Assembly: GCA_009706135.1 (NCBI GenBank)
Contig: WLRX01000010.1
Location: 1 to 14,356 of the forward strand
Reading direction: 5' to 3'
DNA: 14,356 nucleotides
Source: Actinomycetota bacterium
GTDB lineage: Bacteria > Actinomycetota > Actinomycetes > Nanopelagicales > Nanopelagicaceae
In this document: in pieces, positions 7,608 to 14,356 of the stretch
Numbering within the stretch: position 1 is the stretch's first letter
Layout: each line of letters opens with the position of its first letter
The notes under the pieces: generated by a model
Told to the model about the DNA's origin: nothing
Seen by the model: the letters and a program-made list of their open reading frames with translations, nothing else
The model's database searches: none
Position numbers and translations under genes: made by a program

Positions 7608-8587
7608 TGCTTAAACTGACTCCTTCCAAGAAACGAACAATATTTTTTATTGCAATCGGCTGGGCTTTATTGTTAATTGGCGATCGCATTGGAGAATTGC
7701 GCCAGTACCAAGGTTCTTTCGTTGCGATGTATGCGCTAGCGATAGCTTCAATCATTTTGCTTACCGGATATTCCGGTCAACTCTCTTTAGGTCACAGTGC
7801 TTTAATGGCCGTAGGTGCATACGCTGGCGCACTTTCGATTAATAACTTGCATTTACATCCTGCAATTGCACTAGTTATTGCAACTTTTGTTGCAGGATTA
7901 TTTGGACTTTTGCTCGGATTTGGTGTCGCTCGATTATCAGGCCCTTACTTAGCTGGCACCACTTTGGCACTAGCAGTTTCATTACCAACGTTGGCTAATC
8001 AGTTTCCAATTCTTGGTGGCGAACAAGGAGTGGTATTCGACGTTGGTTTGCCGCCGGCGCGATTTGGTGAAAATTTTTCTCAGTACAAATGGTTTTTCTG
8101 GATTTCAACTCTTGCGGTTTTAATAATGCTCTGGCTTATTTCTAATTTTGTTTCCTCACGATACGGACGCACTTTCCGAGCAATTCGAGATAATGAAACA
8201 GCGGCGGCTCTGGCAGGACTCAACACGGGGCGCCTCAAGGTCCTAGCCTTTGCCATCAGTTCAGGAATGGCTGGGTTGGCTGGAGGCCTTCTAGTCATGC
8301 TCATAAGCGGGGTTTCACCCAGCGCTTTCCCGCTCAGCCTCTCATTTTCTTTGCTGACGGGCGCCGTAGTTACTGGCGTGTATAGCCTCCGAGGTGTGAT
8401 GCTAGGGGGGTTGGTTTTGGTGGCAATCCCTGAGATAGCCGATTCACTCGTTACCCGAATCGGAGGTTCTGAAGGATTCACTGCAACCTTGCCTGGTTTC
8501 TTGGTGAGTGCGCTGCTGATCTTGGCAGTGCTATTTGCACCAAATGGACCAGGAACTCTTTTGCACACTTTTAAAAAGCACCACTAA
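7607..8587 (+). CDS. livM: HAAT-family ABC transporter permease, LivM-like
   Basis: Second permease, 326 residues. Diagnostic segments: LTGYSGQLSLGHSALMAVGAYAGA (split here as LTGYSGQLSLGHSA and LMAVGAYAGA) and YGRTFRAIRDNETAAALAG, the conserved ATPase-coupling loop. These are followed by a run of glycine-rich helices (GMAGLAGGLLVMLISGVSP). The C-terminal LFAPNGPGTLLHTFKKHH corresponds to the usual 'RPxGL' end. Overlaps LivH by 1 nt. Odd composition: nt 8161-8520 are about 55% GC by hand count, against about 35-43% for most sampled 60-nt blocks earlier in the gene, with more GCC, CTC, AGC and GGG codons. The reading frame and family motifs are intact across it, so any exchange was homologous and functional. 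Confidence 0.9.
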   Translation: MLKLTPSKKRTIFFIAIGWALLLIGDRIGELRQYQGSFVAMYALAIASIILLTGYSGQLSLGHSALMAVGAYAGALSINNLHLHPAIALVIATFVAGLFGLLLGFGVARLSGPYLAGTTLALAVSLPTLANQFPILGGEQGVVFDVGLPPARFGENFSQYKWFFWISTLAVLIMLWLISNFVSSRYGRTFRAIRDNETAAALAGLNTGRLKVLAFAISSGMAGLAGGLLVMLISGVSPSAFPLSLSFSLLTGAVVTGVYSLRGVMLGGLVLVAIPEIADSLVTRIGGSEGFTATLPGFLVSALLILAVLFAPNGPGTLLHTFKKHH

Positions 8588-8610
8588 GCAAGAACCCTCA
8601 GATAACACAC

Positions 8611-8617
8611 GGAAGGA
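8611..8617 (+). promoter_or_regulatory. Ribosome-binding site setting the binding-protein start
   Basis: GGAAGGA, the clearest Shine-Dalgarno sequence in the transport cassette, lies 5 nt before ATG 8623. A second in-frame ATG at 8641 is 23 nt away and is therefore less likely. The strong site, in a 35-bp gap among otherwise overlapping genes, suits higher translation of the binding protein than of the permeases. Confidence 0.7.
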
Positions 8618-8622
8618 AATAC

Positions 8623-9930
8623 ATGATCAGAAATACTCGCATGAAACGTTTCTCCATCGTTTCATCGGTTGTTGCACTCGGAGCAATGGTACTTACCACT
8701 GTTCCAGCACAAGCTGCCGAACCAGGTTTGACTTCGAAAGAAATAAAGCTAGGAATTTCTACTCCATTAACAGGAACTGCTGCTCTTTCTTACGGCAAAA
8801 TTCCTGGAGCGATGAAAGCTTATTTTGATTTCATCAATGCAAATGGTGGAGTGTACGGTCGCAAAATTAAGCTAGTAGTTCGCGACGATAAGTACCTTCC
8901 TACCTTGGCTGCAACTCAGACTACAAACCTTGTGCTCAAGGATGGCGTTTTCGCACTCGTTGCAGCTCTCGGAACAGCGACGCACTCAAAGGCGTACGCA
9001 GCAGCCTCGCTTGCAACAAAGAAAGTTCCTGATCTATTTGTAAATACAGGTTTTAGTGGATTTGGAAATCGCACCAAGTACCCAACAACCTTTACCGTTC
9101 TTCCAAGTTATGCGATGGAAGCCAAAATTATTTCCAAATTCGTAAAGGATAAGTTCCCTGGACAAGCCGTTGCTCTCGTAGCCCAAGATGATGAATTTGG
9201 TGTCGATGGAGTAAATGGTTTCGCTGCAGGCGCTCTTACGCTTACTTCGAAAACTTTATATCCACAGAGTTCGATGACAGATGCGCGCGCCAAGGCTCTT
9301 CTAACTGGCTTAAGTGCCATTCCTGGCAAGCCTGTTGTTATTCTCTTCGGAACAACAGATGTAACAGCGCTTATTTTCAAGGCAGCTGAATCTCTGAATC
9401 TTGTAAGCAAATTTACTTGGATTGCAGGATCTGTCGGTGGAGATTCCAACACTCTTTTAGCACTTGGAGTAAAAGCCACAACGATAGATGGTGTTGTCGC
9501 TGCTAGCTTCTTCCCAGATGCTAAAGACACAACAGATGAGTACGTAAAGGCATTTAGTAAAATTAATGCTAAGTACAACCCTGGTGTCTCATTCGATAAC
9601 GTCGTTTTGCAAGGTATGAACTCCGCATTACTGACGGTGCAAGCTCTACGTGCGGCTGGCAAAAATCTGACGCGTGCTGGACTCATCAAGGCAATCGAAA
9701 GCAAGGGTTCCAAATTTGCTAGCGCAGCTCTTGTCCCACTCAATTACTCAGCTACAAGCCACATCGGCTATAACGGTTACTGGATGGGTCAACTCAACGC
9801 GAAGGGTGAATTGAAACCATTCGGTGGAATGTTGTCTGTTGTCACAACAGATTCAACAACAGGGCCGATTACACCATCAACATTCAAACGTCCTTCATTG
9901 CCTAAGAATGGGATACCAACAAACTCATGA
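8623..9930 (+). CDS. Exported ABC substrate-binding protein, Peripla_BP_6 (LivJ/K-like)
   Basis: Captures the substrate outside the membrane and delivers it to the LivHM-type permease. 435 residues. Residues 1-31 form a Sec signal peptide: basic start MIRNTRMKR, hydrophobic core of SIVSSVVALGAMVLTTV, and AQA|AEPG cleavage after about residue 31. The mature protein begins LTSKEIKLGISTPLTG, then YFDFINANGGVYGRKIKLVVRDD, the hallmark of type I amino-acid/amide binding proteins. ALGTATHSKAY and VPDLFVNTGFSGFG belong to the ligand cleft region. The protein has no cysteine at all, so it cannot be a lipoprotein, unusual for a single-membrane bacterium. No C-terminal membrane anchor is seen. Its stop overlaps the hydrolase ATG by 4 nt. 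Ligand unknown. Confidence 0.9.
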   Translation: MIRNTRMKRFSIVSSVVALGAMVLTTVPAQAAEPGLTSKEIKLGISTPLTGTAALSYGKIPGAMKAYFDFINANGGVYGRKIKLVVRDDKYLPTLAATQTTNLVLKDGVFALVAALGTATHSKAYAAASLATKKVPDLFVNTGFSGFGNRTKYPTTFTVLPSYAMEAKIISKFVKDKFPGQAVALVAQDDEFGVDGVNGFAAGALTLTSKTLYPQSSMTDARAKALLTGLSAIPGKPVVILFGTTDVTALIFKAAESLNLVSKFTWIAGSVGGDSNTLLALGVKATTIDGVVAASFFPDAKDTTDEYVKAFSKINAKYNPGVSFDNVVLQGMNSALLTVQALRAAGKNLTRAGLIKAIESKGSKFASAALVPLNYSATSHIGYNGYWMGQLNAKGELKPFGGMLSVVTTDSTTGPITPSTFKRPSLPKNGIPTNS

Positions 9931-11561
9931 AAAATATAAAAATAAATAAGACCCTAGCAACGATGGTTGTTACTGCACTTGTAACTACGCTTGCAGTAGC
10001 TATTCCTACAACAGCGAACGCAAGTACAAAGTGTTCAAAGGAATCCTTCACATCTGCAGGTAAGAGCGTTTCTTACCAAAAATGTACGGGTACCGATGCA
10101 CAGGGATCACAGTACGAATTTCGCATGCCTTCAAAGTTCAACGGCATGATGTATTTGTATAGTCATGGAATTCGTGGAAATCACAACTTGCCAAAGATTC
10201 CAGTAATTCGTCCAGATGGATACGTTGTTAACATGGCTCCAGAAGTTGCGCCAGGTCGTACTGCAGCGGATGCAGAAACAATTGCCCAGGCACTGCTTAA
10301 GCAAGGCTACGCAGTTGCAGGTTCAGGAGTTTCTACACAGGGATGGTCAATTCCAGAAGCAGTAAAGGCAAACCGTCTTCTCATAACTGAAGCTCGCTCG
10401 AAATTCCCAACAATCAAGAAGGTAGTTTCTTGGGGAGACTCACTGGGCGGCCACATCTCTCAATCTCTATCTGAGAAATATGATGTTATTGATGCTGTAG
10501 CAAATCTGCACATGGCCGGTTCTGCTAACTCTCAGTACACATATGCAAATGACTTCCTGTGGATGTTTAAAACGCTCTTTGATCCAACGATTAAGGGCAA
10601 TGGATATTCTGCGGGTACTGCCGGATACATGGAATACATGGGAGATATCACAAAGGTCTTAACAGCCTTTGGAACAATTCAGGCAGCTATTGCAGCTAAT
10701 CCAATTTCACCTACCTGGCCAGAATCTTCTAAGGTTCCGGATGCACTTAAAGCAATTCCTGTTCGTAGCGCAGTGCTATTAATTGGACTACTTGCCGGTG
10801 TACCAGTTCAATCAAATACGTATGACGCATCATCTGGTCCAGCAGGTCCACTTGAAACTTCATTTGGATTAGCAATTAGTCCGGCACTTGGTGTCTTCGA
10901 AAATGCATTCACGGCACTTGCTTTAGCACTCATTGGAAACTATGACGCTGAAGTTAGATGTGGTGGAGTAATTTTCGATAACACTGCAACAGATTACGCG
11001 CTACGTCTTGGTGACAATGGAGATGTTTATGCAGCTGGACTCAGCGGCAAAACAGCGACAGCTGGAATGCTGGCTTATCTGAACAAGATGAACCCAGCTG
11101 CACCTCGCGTAACGGGAACACCTGCTGCACTTGATTGCATCAAAAATAAGCAAGCAAATTACTCAGGTAAAATTACTGTTCCAACAATTACAATCTCTCA
11201 GACTGCTGATCAAGTGACTCCTGGTGGATTCATTCAGAAGTTCAAGGATTTGTATGCATCCAATGTAAAGTCAGGTAAAGCAAAGCCTGGATTACTACTG
11301 AACATTTGGAACAAGCCACCGGATACATACACAAAGTTTGATGCTGCAGGTAAGCCAGTAACACCGGCACTACCAACAACTGGCACAAGCCACTTTATGT
11401 ATACCAACAAGGACCTTCTTATCATTGCCAAAATGCTTGCAACAGCAGGTAAAACTGGCAAATTGCCTTCAGTAAAAACTGCGGAGGCTGCATTTAAGAA
11501 GAACCCAAACATATTCATTGATCCAGATTACAAACCTGAATTGATGTTTGCTGATCGCTAA
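9927..11561 (+). CDS. Secreted alpha/beta hydrolase coupled to the transporter
   Basis: 544 residues with a Sec signal peptide (MKNIKINKTL, a hydrophobic stretch to about 27, ANA|STKC cleavage near 32). The mature protein looks like an alpha/beta hydrolase: oxyanion region YLYSHGIRG (77-84), GYAVAGSGVSTQGW (127-140), nucleophile elbow SWGDSLGGH with Ser172, probable acid Asp428 in QTADQVTPGG, and probable His489 in GTSHFMYT. About 250 residues between elbow and acid (roughly 200-400) form a large insertion or lid. Four cysteines (36, 53, 345, 404) would allow two disulfides outside the cell. I do not recognise a named family. It distantly resembles tannase-like or secreted S9/S15-type esterases and peptidases. 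Overlap ATGA with the binding protein gene implies coupled translation and a role tied to uptake; whether it is an esterase, amidase or peptidase is unknown. Confidence 0.8.
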   Translation: MKNIKINKTLATMVVTALVTTLAVAIPTTANASTKCSKESFTSAGKSVSYQKCTGTDAQGSQYEFRMPSKFNGMMYLYSHGIRGNHNLPKIPVIRPDGYVVNMAPEVAPGRTAADAETIAQALLKQGYAVAGSGVSTQGWSIPEAVKANRLLITEARSKFPTIKKVVSWGDSLGGHISQSLSEKYDVIDAVANLHMAGSANSQYTYANDFLWMFKTLFDPTIKGNGYSAGTAGYMEYMGDITKVLTAFGTIQAAIAANPISPTWPESSKVPDALKAIPVRSAVLLIGLLAGVPVQSNTYDASSGPAGPLETSFGLAISPALGVFENAFTALALALIGNYDAEVRCGGVIFDNTATDYALRLGDNGDVYAAGLSGKTATAGMLAYLNKMNPAAPRVTGTPAALDCIKNKQANYSGKITVPTITISQTADQVTPGGFIQKFKDLYASNVKSGKAKPGLLLNIWNKPPDTYTKFDAAGKPVTPALPTTGTSHFMYTNKDLLIIAKMLATAGKTGKLPSVKTAEAAFKKNPNIFIDPDYKPELMFADR

Positions 11562-11578
11562 AAATTAGCGGTTCAAAC

Positions 11579-11615
11579 GCAAAGGGCTCCAGTTAACCTG
11601 GGGCCCTTTGCTTTT
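11579..11615 (+). terminator. Intrinsic terminator after the hydrolase gene
   Basis: A 14-bp stem (GCAAAGGGCTCCAG at 11579-11592 with CTGGGGCCCTTTGC at 11598-11611) contains a single U-G wobble, has a 5-nt loop TTAAC and is followed by TTTT. It begins 18 bp after the hydrolase stop. It is the only strong intrinsic terminator I find in the window, so it likely ends transcription arriving from the transport cassette and perhaps from as far as glmS, and separates tsaE as a new unit. Confidence 0.9.
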
Positions 11616-11636
11616 GACGCTAAACTTTCGATAATT

Positions 11637-12077
11637 ATGAAGAAGATATCAAGTGCTACAGAGATGTTCGAGCTCGGCGCAAAAATTGGCACCCAATTAC
11701 GAGCTGGTGATTTAATTTTGCTCAATGGAGATTTAGGTGCTGGCAAAACAGTATTAGTACAAGGAATTGCGCAGGCACTGGGAATTGAAGGTGTCACTTC
11801 TCCAACATTTGTTATTTCTAGGGTTTATCAAGCACCACTACCGTTGATACACGTTGATGTCTATCGATTATTAGATTCAAGTAAAGCTGCATTGTTTTTA
11901 GATGATCTGGACTTAGATTCTGATCGAGAAAATTGCGTTACGGTCGTTGAATGGGGTGGAGCAGAATCTGCAAGACTTTCTGATCAAAGATTAGAAATAA
12001 CAATTGATAGAAGCCAAGAAGTACGAAGTGTTTCTTTTAATTGCGTGGGCCAACGATGGGCAGGATTTTCTGCATGA
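11637..12077 (+). CDS. tsaE: tRNA t6A37 synthesis ATPase TsaE
   Basis: P-loop ATPase that cycles the TsaB-TsaD complex during threonylcarbamoylation of A37 in ANN-decoding tRNAs. 146 residues, family-normal. Walker A GDLGAGKT at 31-38, SPTFVISRVY at about 55-64, IHVDVYRLL at 71-79, and VVEWGG at 103-108, in the order seen in TsaE (YjeE). The ATG lies 22 bp after the terminator T-tract, and no clear Shine-Dalgarno is seen. TAAACT at 11621-11626 could be a -10 giving a very short leader, but it has no -35 partner. It is the first gene of the tsaE-tsaB-rimI-tsaD run and overlaps tsaB by 4 nt. Confidence 0.95.
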   Translation: MKKISSATEMFELGAKIGTQLRAGDLILLNGDLGAGKTVLVQGIAQALGIEGVTSPTFVISRVYQAPLPLIHVDVYRLLDSSKAALFLDDLDLDSDRENCVTVVEWGGAESARLSDQRLEITIDRSQEVRSVSFNCVGQRWAGFSA

Positions 12078-12634
12078 GCGCATTACTGGCGATTGATACC
12101 TCAACATCTCGCACATCCGTGGGGTTAATAGTAGATAACGAATTAATCTGGTCTGCCTACGAAGATGGGGCAACTGCTCATGCCGAAGCGGTTCCACGTT
12201 TAGTGCAGAAAGCCCTTGCTATAAATAATGAAATATCTCAAGTAATCGTTGGAATGGGACCTGGGCCATATACAGGTTTACGTGCAGGAATTGCATTTGC
12301 ACAAGCATTTGCATGGGCAAGAAACCTAGAAGTCACTGGCGTATGTTCACTCGATGCAATTGTGTGTAAAGCATCTGAATATACTGCCGCAACTGATGCA
12401 CGTCGCAAGGAAATTTACTGGGCAAAATATGAAGGTGGCAAAAGAGTAGATGGACCACATGTGAATAAACCTGCCGAAGTTATTGGCAAATTATTTGTTG
12501 GTGAGGGCGCACATAAATATGGATTATCGGCAGAGGTTTCCTATCCAGATGTATCGGTATTTCACTTGCTAGCTCGCGTAGATGAACCCATGTATTTACG
12601 ACGTCCCGATGCAGTCCCAACCCTGGAGCGATGA
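12074..12634 (+). CDS. tsaB: tRNA t6A37 synthesis scaffold protein TsaB
   Basis: Inactive ASKHA-fold paralogue of TsaD that dimerises with it for t6A37 synthesis. The ATG at 12074 (MSALLAIDTSTSRTSVGL) overlaps the tsaE stop as ATGA and has AGGA at 12062-12065. A TTG at 12041 in the same frame would add 11 residues overlapping tsaE, without support. 186 residues, shorter than the about 230 of E. coli, mainly at the C-terminal half. Seen motifs: N-terminal LLAIDTSTSRTSVGL, MGPGPYTGLRAGIAFAQAFAWA (61-82) and DARRKEIYWAKY (108-119). The C-terminus PMYLRRPDAVP is the usual TsaB ending, so the protein is compact rather than truncated. Confidence 0.94.
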   Translation: MSALLAIDTSTSRTSVGLIVDNELIWSAYEDGATAHAEAVPRLVQKALAINNEISQVIVGMGPGPYTGLRAGIAFAQAFAWARNLEVTGVCSLDAIVCKASEYTAATDARRKEIYWAKYEGGKRVDGPHVNKPAEVIGKLFVGEGAHKYGLSAEVSYPDVSVFHLLARVDEPMYLRRPDAVPTLER

Positions 12635-13092
12635 TGGATATAAATTATCGTGAAGCAATGCCGTTGGATCTTCCAGTCTTAGTTTCGATGGAGCGCACAT
12701 TATTCGCTGACACTCCTTGGTCAATGGGTCAATTTAAGGAAGAGTTTTCTGGAATCCCAAAGACTCGCTATTTTTTGGTAGCTCTAGATTCAGATAAGCA
12801 GATAGTGGGATATGCAGGAGTCATGGTTGTTGCATCCGGAGTAGATGCTGATGTCTTAACAGTTGCGGTTCTTCCTGAAGCACGCAGACGGGGCATCGCT
12901 CGTCACTTTATGGATTCACTTGAAAAGTGGTCTTCAATGCGCGTAGCTCCATCAATGATGCTTGAAGTGGGTGTTAACAATTCTTCTGCGATATCACTCT
13001 ATGAATCATTAGGTTATTCAATAATTAATACTCGCAAGAATTATTACGGTCCAGGTCTTGATGCTCATGTCATGAAAAAGGTCTTGTCATGA
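12634..13092 (+). CDS. rimI: Ribosomal protein N-acetyltransferase RimI (GNAT)
   Basis: GNAT acetyltransferase; family members acetylate the N-terminal alanine of ribosomal protein S18, and actinobacterial ones may have wider substrates. Two tandem ATGs exist at 12631 and 12634. GGAG at 12625-12628 is only 2 nt from the first and 5 nt from the second, so the second is preferred (152 residues). Numbering from it: the acetyl-CoA loop [13 protein letters not shown] is at about 77-89, the catalytic Glu in [20 protein letters not shown] near 111, and [15 protein letters not shown] at about 133-147, all in RimI order. It sits between tsaB and tsaD, a classic actinobacterial arrangement, overlapping both genes by 1 to 4 nt. 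Confidence 0.92.
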   Translation: MDINYREAMPLDLPVLVSMERTLFADTPWSMGQFKEEFSGIPKTRYFLVALDSDKQIVGYAGVMVVASGVDADVLTVAVLPEARRRGIARHFMDSLEKWSSMRVAPSMMLEVGVNNSSAISLYESLGYSIINTRKNYYGPGLDAHVMKKVLS

Positions 13093-14123
13093 GCGCGCCC
13101 CTGGTCCTTGGAATCGAAACCTCTTGCGATGAAACTGCCATTGGAATCGTTAGAGGTCGAACGTTATTAGCAAATGAAATTGCATCAAGTGTCCAAGAGC
13201 ATGCTCGCTTTGGTGGCGTTGTTCCAGAAATCGCAAGCAGGGCACATCTTGAAGCAATGATTCCGGCGTTAGATCGTGCCCTAAAAAGTGCAAAAGTTTC
13301 ACTTAGCGATTTTGATGCAATAGCAGTAACCGCAGGACCAGGACTTGTGGGTGCTTTATTAGTCGGAACATCAACAGCTGCAGCTATTGCATTAGCCCTT
13401 GATAAACCAATTTTTGGCGTAAATCACTTATCTGCCCACATCAGTGTTGATTACTTAACTCATGATGATCCACTTGATCCAACGATTGCATTACTTGTTA
13501 GTGGTGGACATTCATCTATTTTGCAAATCAATGACATCACATCATCGGTAACTTCCTTGGGTTCAACCATGGATGATGCAGCTGGTGAAGCATTCGACAA
13601 AATCGCACGTGTGATGGGATTAGGTTTCCCTGGGGGACCTGCAGTGGATCTGGAAGCAAAAAGTGGTGACAGCAACGCAATTAACTTTCCGCGCGGATTA
13701 ACACAAGCAGAAGATTGGCGCACACGTCCCTATGACTTTTCTTTCTCGGGACTCAAGACAGCAGTTGCTCGCTATTTGGAATCGACTCCTCAATACAAAA
13801 AAGCAGATGTTGCTGCATCGTTTCAAGAAGCAATTGTCGATGTGCTTGTGCAAAAATCACTTGCTGCCTGCACAGCCACTGGTATAGAAAACCTTGTTAT
13901 TGCTGGCGGCGTTGCTGCTAATTCACGGCTTCGAGAATTGGCCAAACAGAAATGCGAAAAAGCTGGAGTGAATTTACGGATCCCTTCGCCTGGCCTATGC
14001 ACCGATAATGGAGCGATGGTCGCAGCCCTTGGCTCTCTTATGAGCAGCGCAGGTCGTGCTTCATCGTCGGTCGATTTCAGTGCCTCGTCTAGCCTTTCTG
14101 TCACGGCTGTAAGCGTGAATTAA
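13089..14123 (+). CDS. tsaD: tRNA N6-threonylcarbamoyltransferase TsaD
   Basis: Catalytic subunit transferring the threonylcarbamoyl group to A37 of tRNA. 344 residues, family-normal. N-terminal [10 protein letters not shown] (7-16), [13 protein letters not shown], metal-binding NHLSAH with His113 and His117, [10 protein letters not shown] (136-145), [21 protein letters not shown] (162-182 region), [11 protein letters not shown] (272-282) and the third metal ligand Asp306 in CTDNGAM. All catalytic positions are intact. The ATG overlaps the rimI stop (ATGA), with AAAGG at 13077-13081 as ribosome-binding site. The last about 25 residues are serine-rich and weakly conserved. It is followed by 113 bp leading to groES, with no convincing terminator. 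Confidence 0.97.
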   Translation: MSAPLVLGIETSCDETAIGIVRGRTLLANEIASSVQEHARFGGVVPEIASRAHLEAMIPALDRALKSAKVSLSDFDAIAVTAGPGLVGALLVGTSTAAAIALALDKPIFGVNHLSAHISVDYLTHDDPLDPTIALLVSGGHSSILQINDITSSVTSLGSTMDDAAGEAFDKIARVMGLGFPGGPAVDLEAKSGDSNAINFPRGLTQAEDWRTRPYDFSFSGLKTAVARYLESTPQYKKADVAASFQEAIVDVLVQKSLAACTATGIENLVIAGGVAANSRLRELAKQKCEKAGVNLRIPSPGLCTDNGAMVAALGSLMSSAGRASSSVDFSASSSLSVTAVSVN

Positions 14124-14129
14124 TCCAAT

Positions 14130-14159
14130 TTGCGCAGCGGGAATAGCCACCCGTATTCT
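14130..14159 (+). promoter_or_regulatory. Putative groES promoter
   Basis: TTGCGC at 14130-14135 and TATTCT at 14154-14159 are separated by 18 bp, a sigma70/SigA-like arrangement. The predicted transcription start would fall near 14165-14167, at the left edge of the CIRCE-like operator, so bound HrcA would block initiation or clearance. That placement makes the call more credible than the hexamers alone. Confidence 0.45.
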
Positions 14160-14164
14160 TGGCG

Positions 14165-14191
14165 TTAGCACTCAAGGGTCGAGTCTGCTAA
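14165..14191 (+). promoter_or_regulatory. CIRCE-like operator (HrcA site), one arm diverged
   Basis: The left arm TTAGCACTC (14165-14173) matches the CIRCE consensus exactly. After 9 nt, the right arm GTCTGCTAA (14183-14191) matches GAGTGCTAA at 7 of 9 positions. Total length is the canonical 27 bp. It lies 45 bp upstream of the groES start, where HrcA represses groESL in many bacteria. The arms still pair over TTAGCA/TGCTAA. Confidence 0.8.
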
Positions 14192-14221
14192 TCGCGGCTT
14201 TGGACCCATCCGTAGCAAAAT

Positions 14222-14228
14222 AAAGGAG
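14222..14228 (+). promoter_or_regulatory. Ribosome-binding site of groES
   Basis: AAAGGAG lies 8 nt before the ATG at 14237. It is a near-perfect Shine-Dalgarno sequence, stronger than for most genes here, in keeping with a highly translated chaperonin. Confidence 0.8.
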
Positions 14229-14236
14229 TTATACCC

Positions 14237-14356
14237 ATGGCTGTAGCCATTAAGCCGCTTGAAGATCGCATTGTTGTAAAGGCTAACGAGGCTGAAACAA
14301 CGACTGCCTCAGGTCTTGTTATCCCAGATACAGCAAAAGAGAAGCCACAAGAAGGC
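14237..14356 (+). CDS. groES: Co-chaperonin GroES (3' partial)
   Basis: First 40 residues of the 10-kDa lid of the GroEL folding chamber. [20 protein letters not shown] is followed by [20 protein letters not shown], the family's N-terminal beta strand (KPLxDRIVVK) and the mobile loop ([12 protein letters not shown]) that binds GroEL. The gene runs off the window end; about 55-60 further residues would be expected. The ATG is set by the strong ribosome-binding site and by the family start. It is preceded by the promoter and CIRCE-like operator and is probably transcribed independently of tsaD, although readthrough is possible. A groEL gene may follow outside the window. Confidence 0.97.
   Translation, partial: MAVAIKPLEDRIVVKANEAETTTASGLVIPDTAKEKPQEG

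Noticed and set aside
8535..8828. Plus-strand frame of 97 codons spanning the livM end and the binding-protein start
   Set aside because: It is out of frame with two well-supported genes; its translation is cysteine- and serine-rich without any family pattern.
9108..9743. 211-codon open frame on the minus strand inside the binding-protein gene
   Set aside because: It lies fully opposite a clear exported binding protein, has no recognisable motif or ribosome-binding site, and is explained by codon bias on the coding strand. The same holds for minus-strand frames at 880-1308, 6032-6385, 8080-8568 and 13823-14104.
9898..9927. LPKNG near the C-terminus of the binding protein as a sortase signal
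   Set aside because: It lacks the Thr of LPxTG and is not followed by a hydrophobic segment and basic tail.
9927..11561. Equating the secreted hydrolase with the cytosolic alpha/beta hydrolase found between alr and tsaE in some actinobacteria
   Set aside because: This protein is much longer, has a signal peptide and four cysteines, and is coupled to the binding protein; similar position alone is not enough, though a tree would settle it.
11614..11635. TTGACG plus GATAAT as a tsaE promoter
   Set aside because: The hexamers are only 10 bp apart, far from 16-18, and the start point would fall inside tsaE.
12041..12073. Earlier TTG start for tsaB
   Set aside because: The ATG at 12074 matches the family N-terminus, has AGGA upstream and gives the ATGA overlap used by its neighbours.
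14100..14120. TCACG...CGTGA inverted repeat at the tsaD end as a terminator
   Set aside because: The stem is only 5 bp and no T-tract follows; readthrough toward groES cannot be excluded.

Overview
The window looks like a chromosomal segment of a low-GC, streamlined actinobacterium, most likely a freshwater acI-type (Nanopelagicales / Planktophila-like) organism. This is inferred from three things: the actinobacterial gene order glmM-glmS-acpS-alr-tsaE-tsaB-rimI-tsaD-groES, an AT-leaning composition, and very tight packing with mostly 0-35 bp gaps or ATGA overlaps. No taxonomic marker gene is present, so the assignment is moderate. All genes lie on the + strand. No RNA gene, insertion sequence, CRISPR array or gene-free stretch longer than 113 bp was seen.

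Layout. (1) 2-5249, cell-envelope block: the 3' part of glmM, then glmS (together making GlcN-1-P for peptidoglycan), a PAP2-family membrane phosphatase, acpS (holo-ACP synthase) and alr (alanine racemase). (2) 5239-11561, a transport cassette starting inside the alr stop region: two LivG/LivF-type ATPases, two LivH/LivM-type permeases, an exported Peripla_BP_6-type binding protein and, overlapping it by 4 nt, a large secreted alpha/beta hydrolase. A strong intrinsic terminator at 11579-11615 closes the block. (3) 11637-14123, tsaE-tsaB-rimI-tsaD, joined by overlaps of 1-4 nt, for tRNA t6A37 synthesis plus ribosomal protein N-acetylation. (4) 14124-14356, a heat-shock control region (promoter and CIRCE-like HrcA operator) and the start of groES.

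How the parts work together. Blocks 1, 3 and 4 are conserved housekeeping genes. Block 2 is the accessory part: a complete HAAT-family importer interrupts the actinobacterial alr-tsaE neighbourhood and ends in a secreted hydrolase translationally coupled to the binding protein. The simplest reading is an extracellular 'cleave, capture and import' unit: the hydrolase releases a small amino acid, amide or carboxylate that the binding protein delivers to the permease. The substrate cannot be read from the sequence.

Other points worth a second look are a GC-rich patch in the 3' third of livM, a Lys-to-Glu change at the carbamylated-lysine position of alanine racemase, a degenerate ABC signature in the LivG-like ATPase, a binding protein without any cysteine (so no lipid anchor), a possible leaderless acpS promoter, and a CIRCE with one diverged arm.
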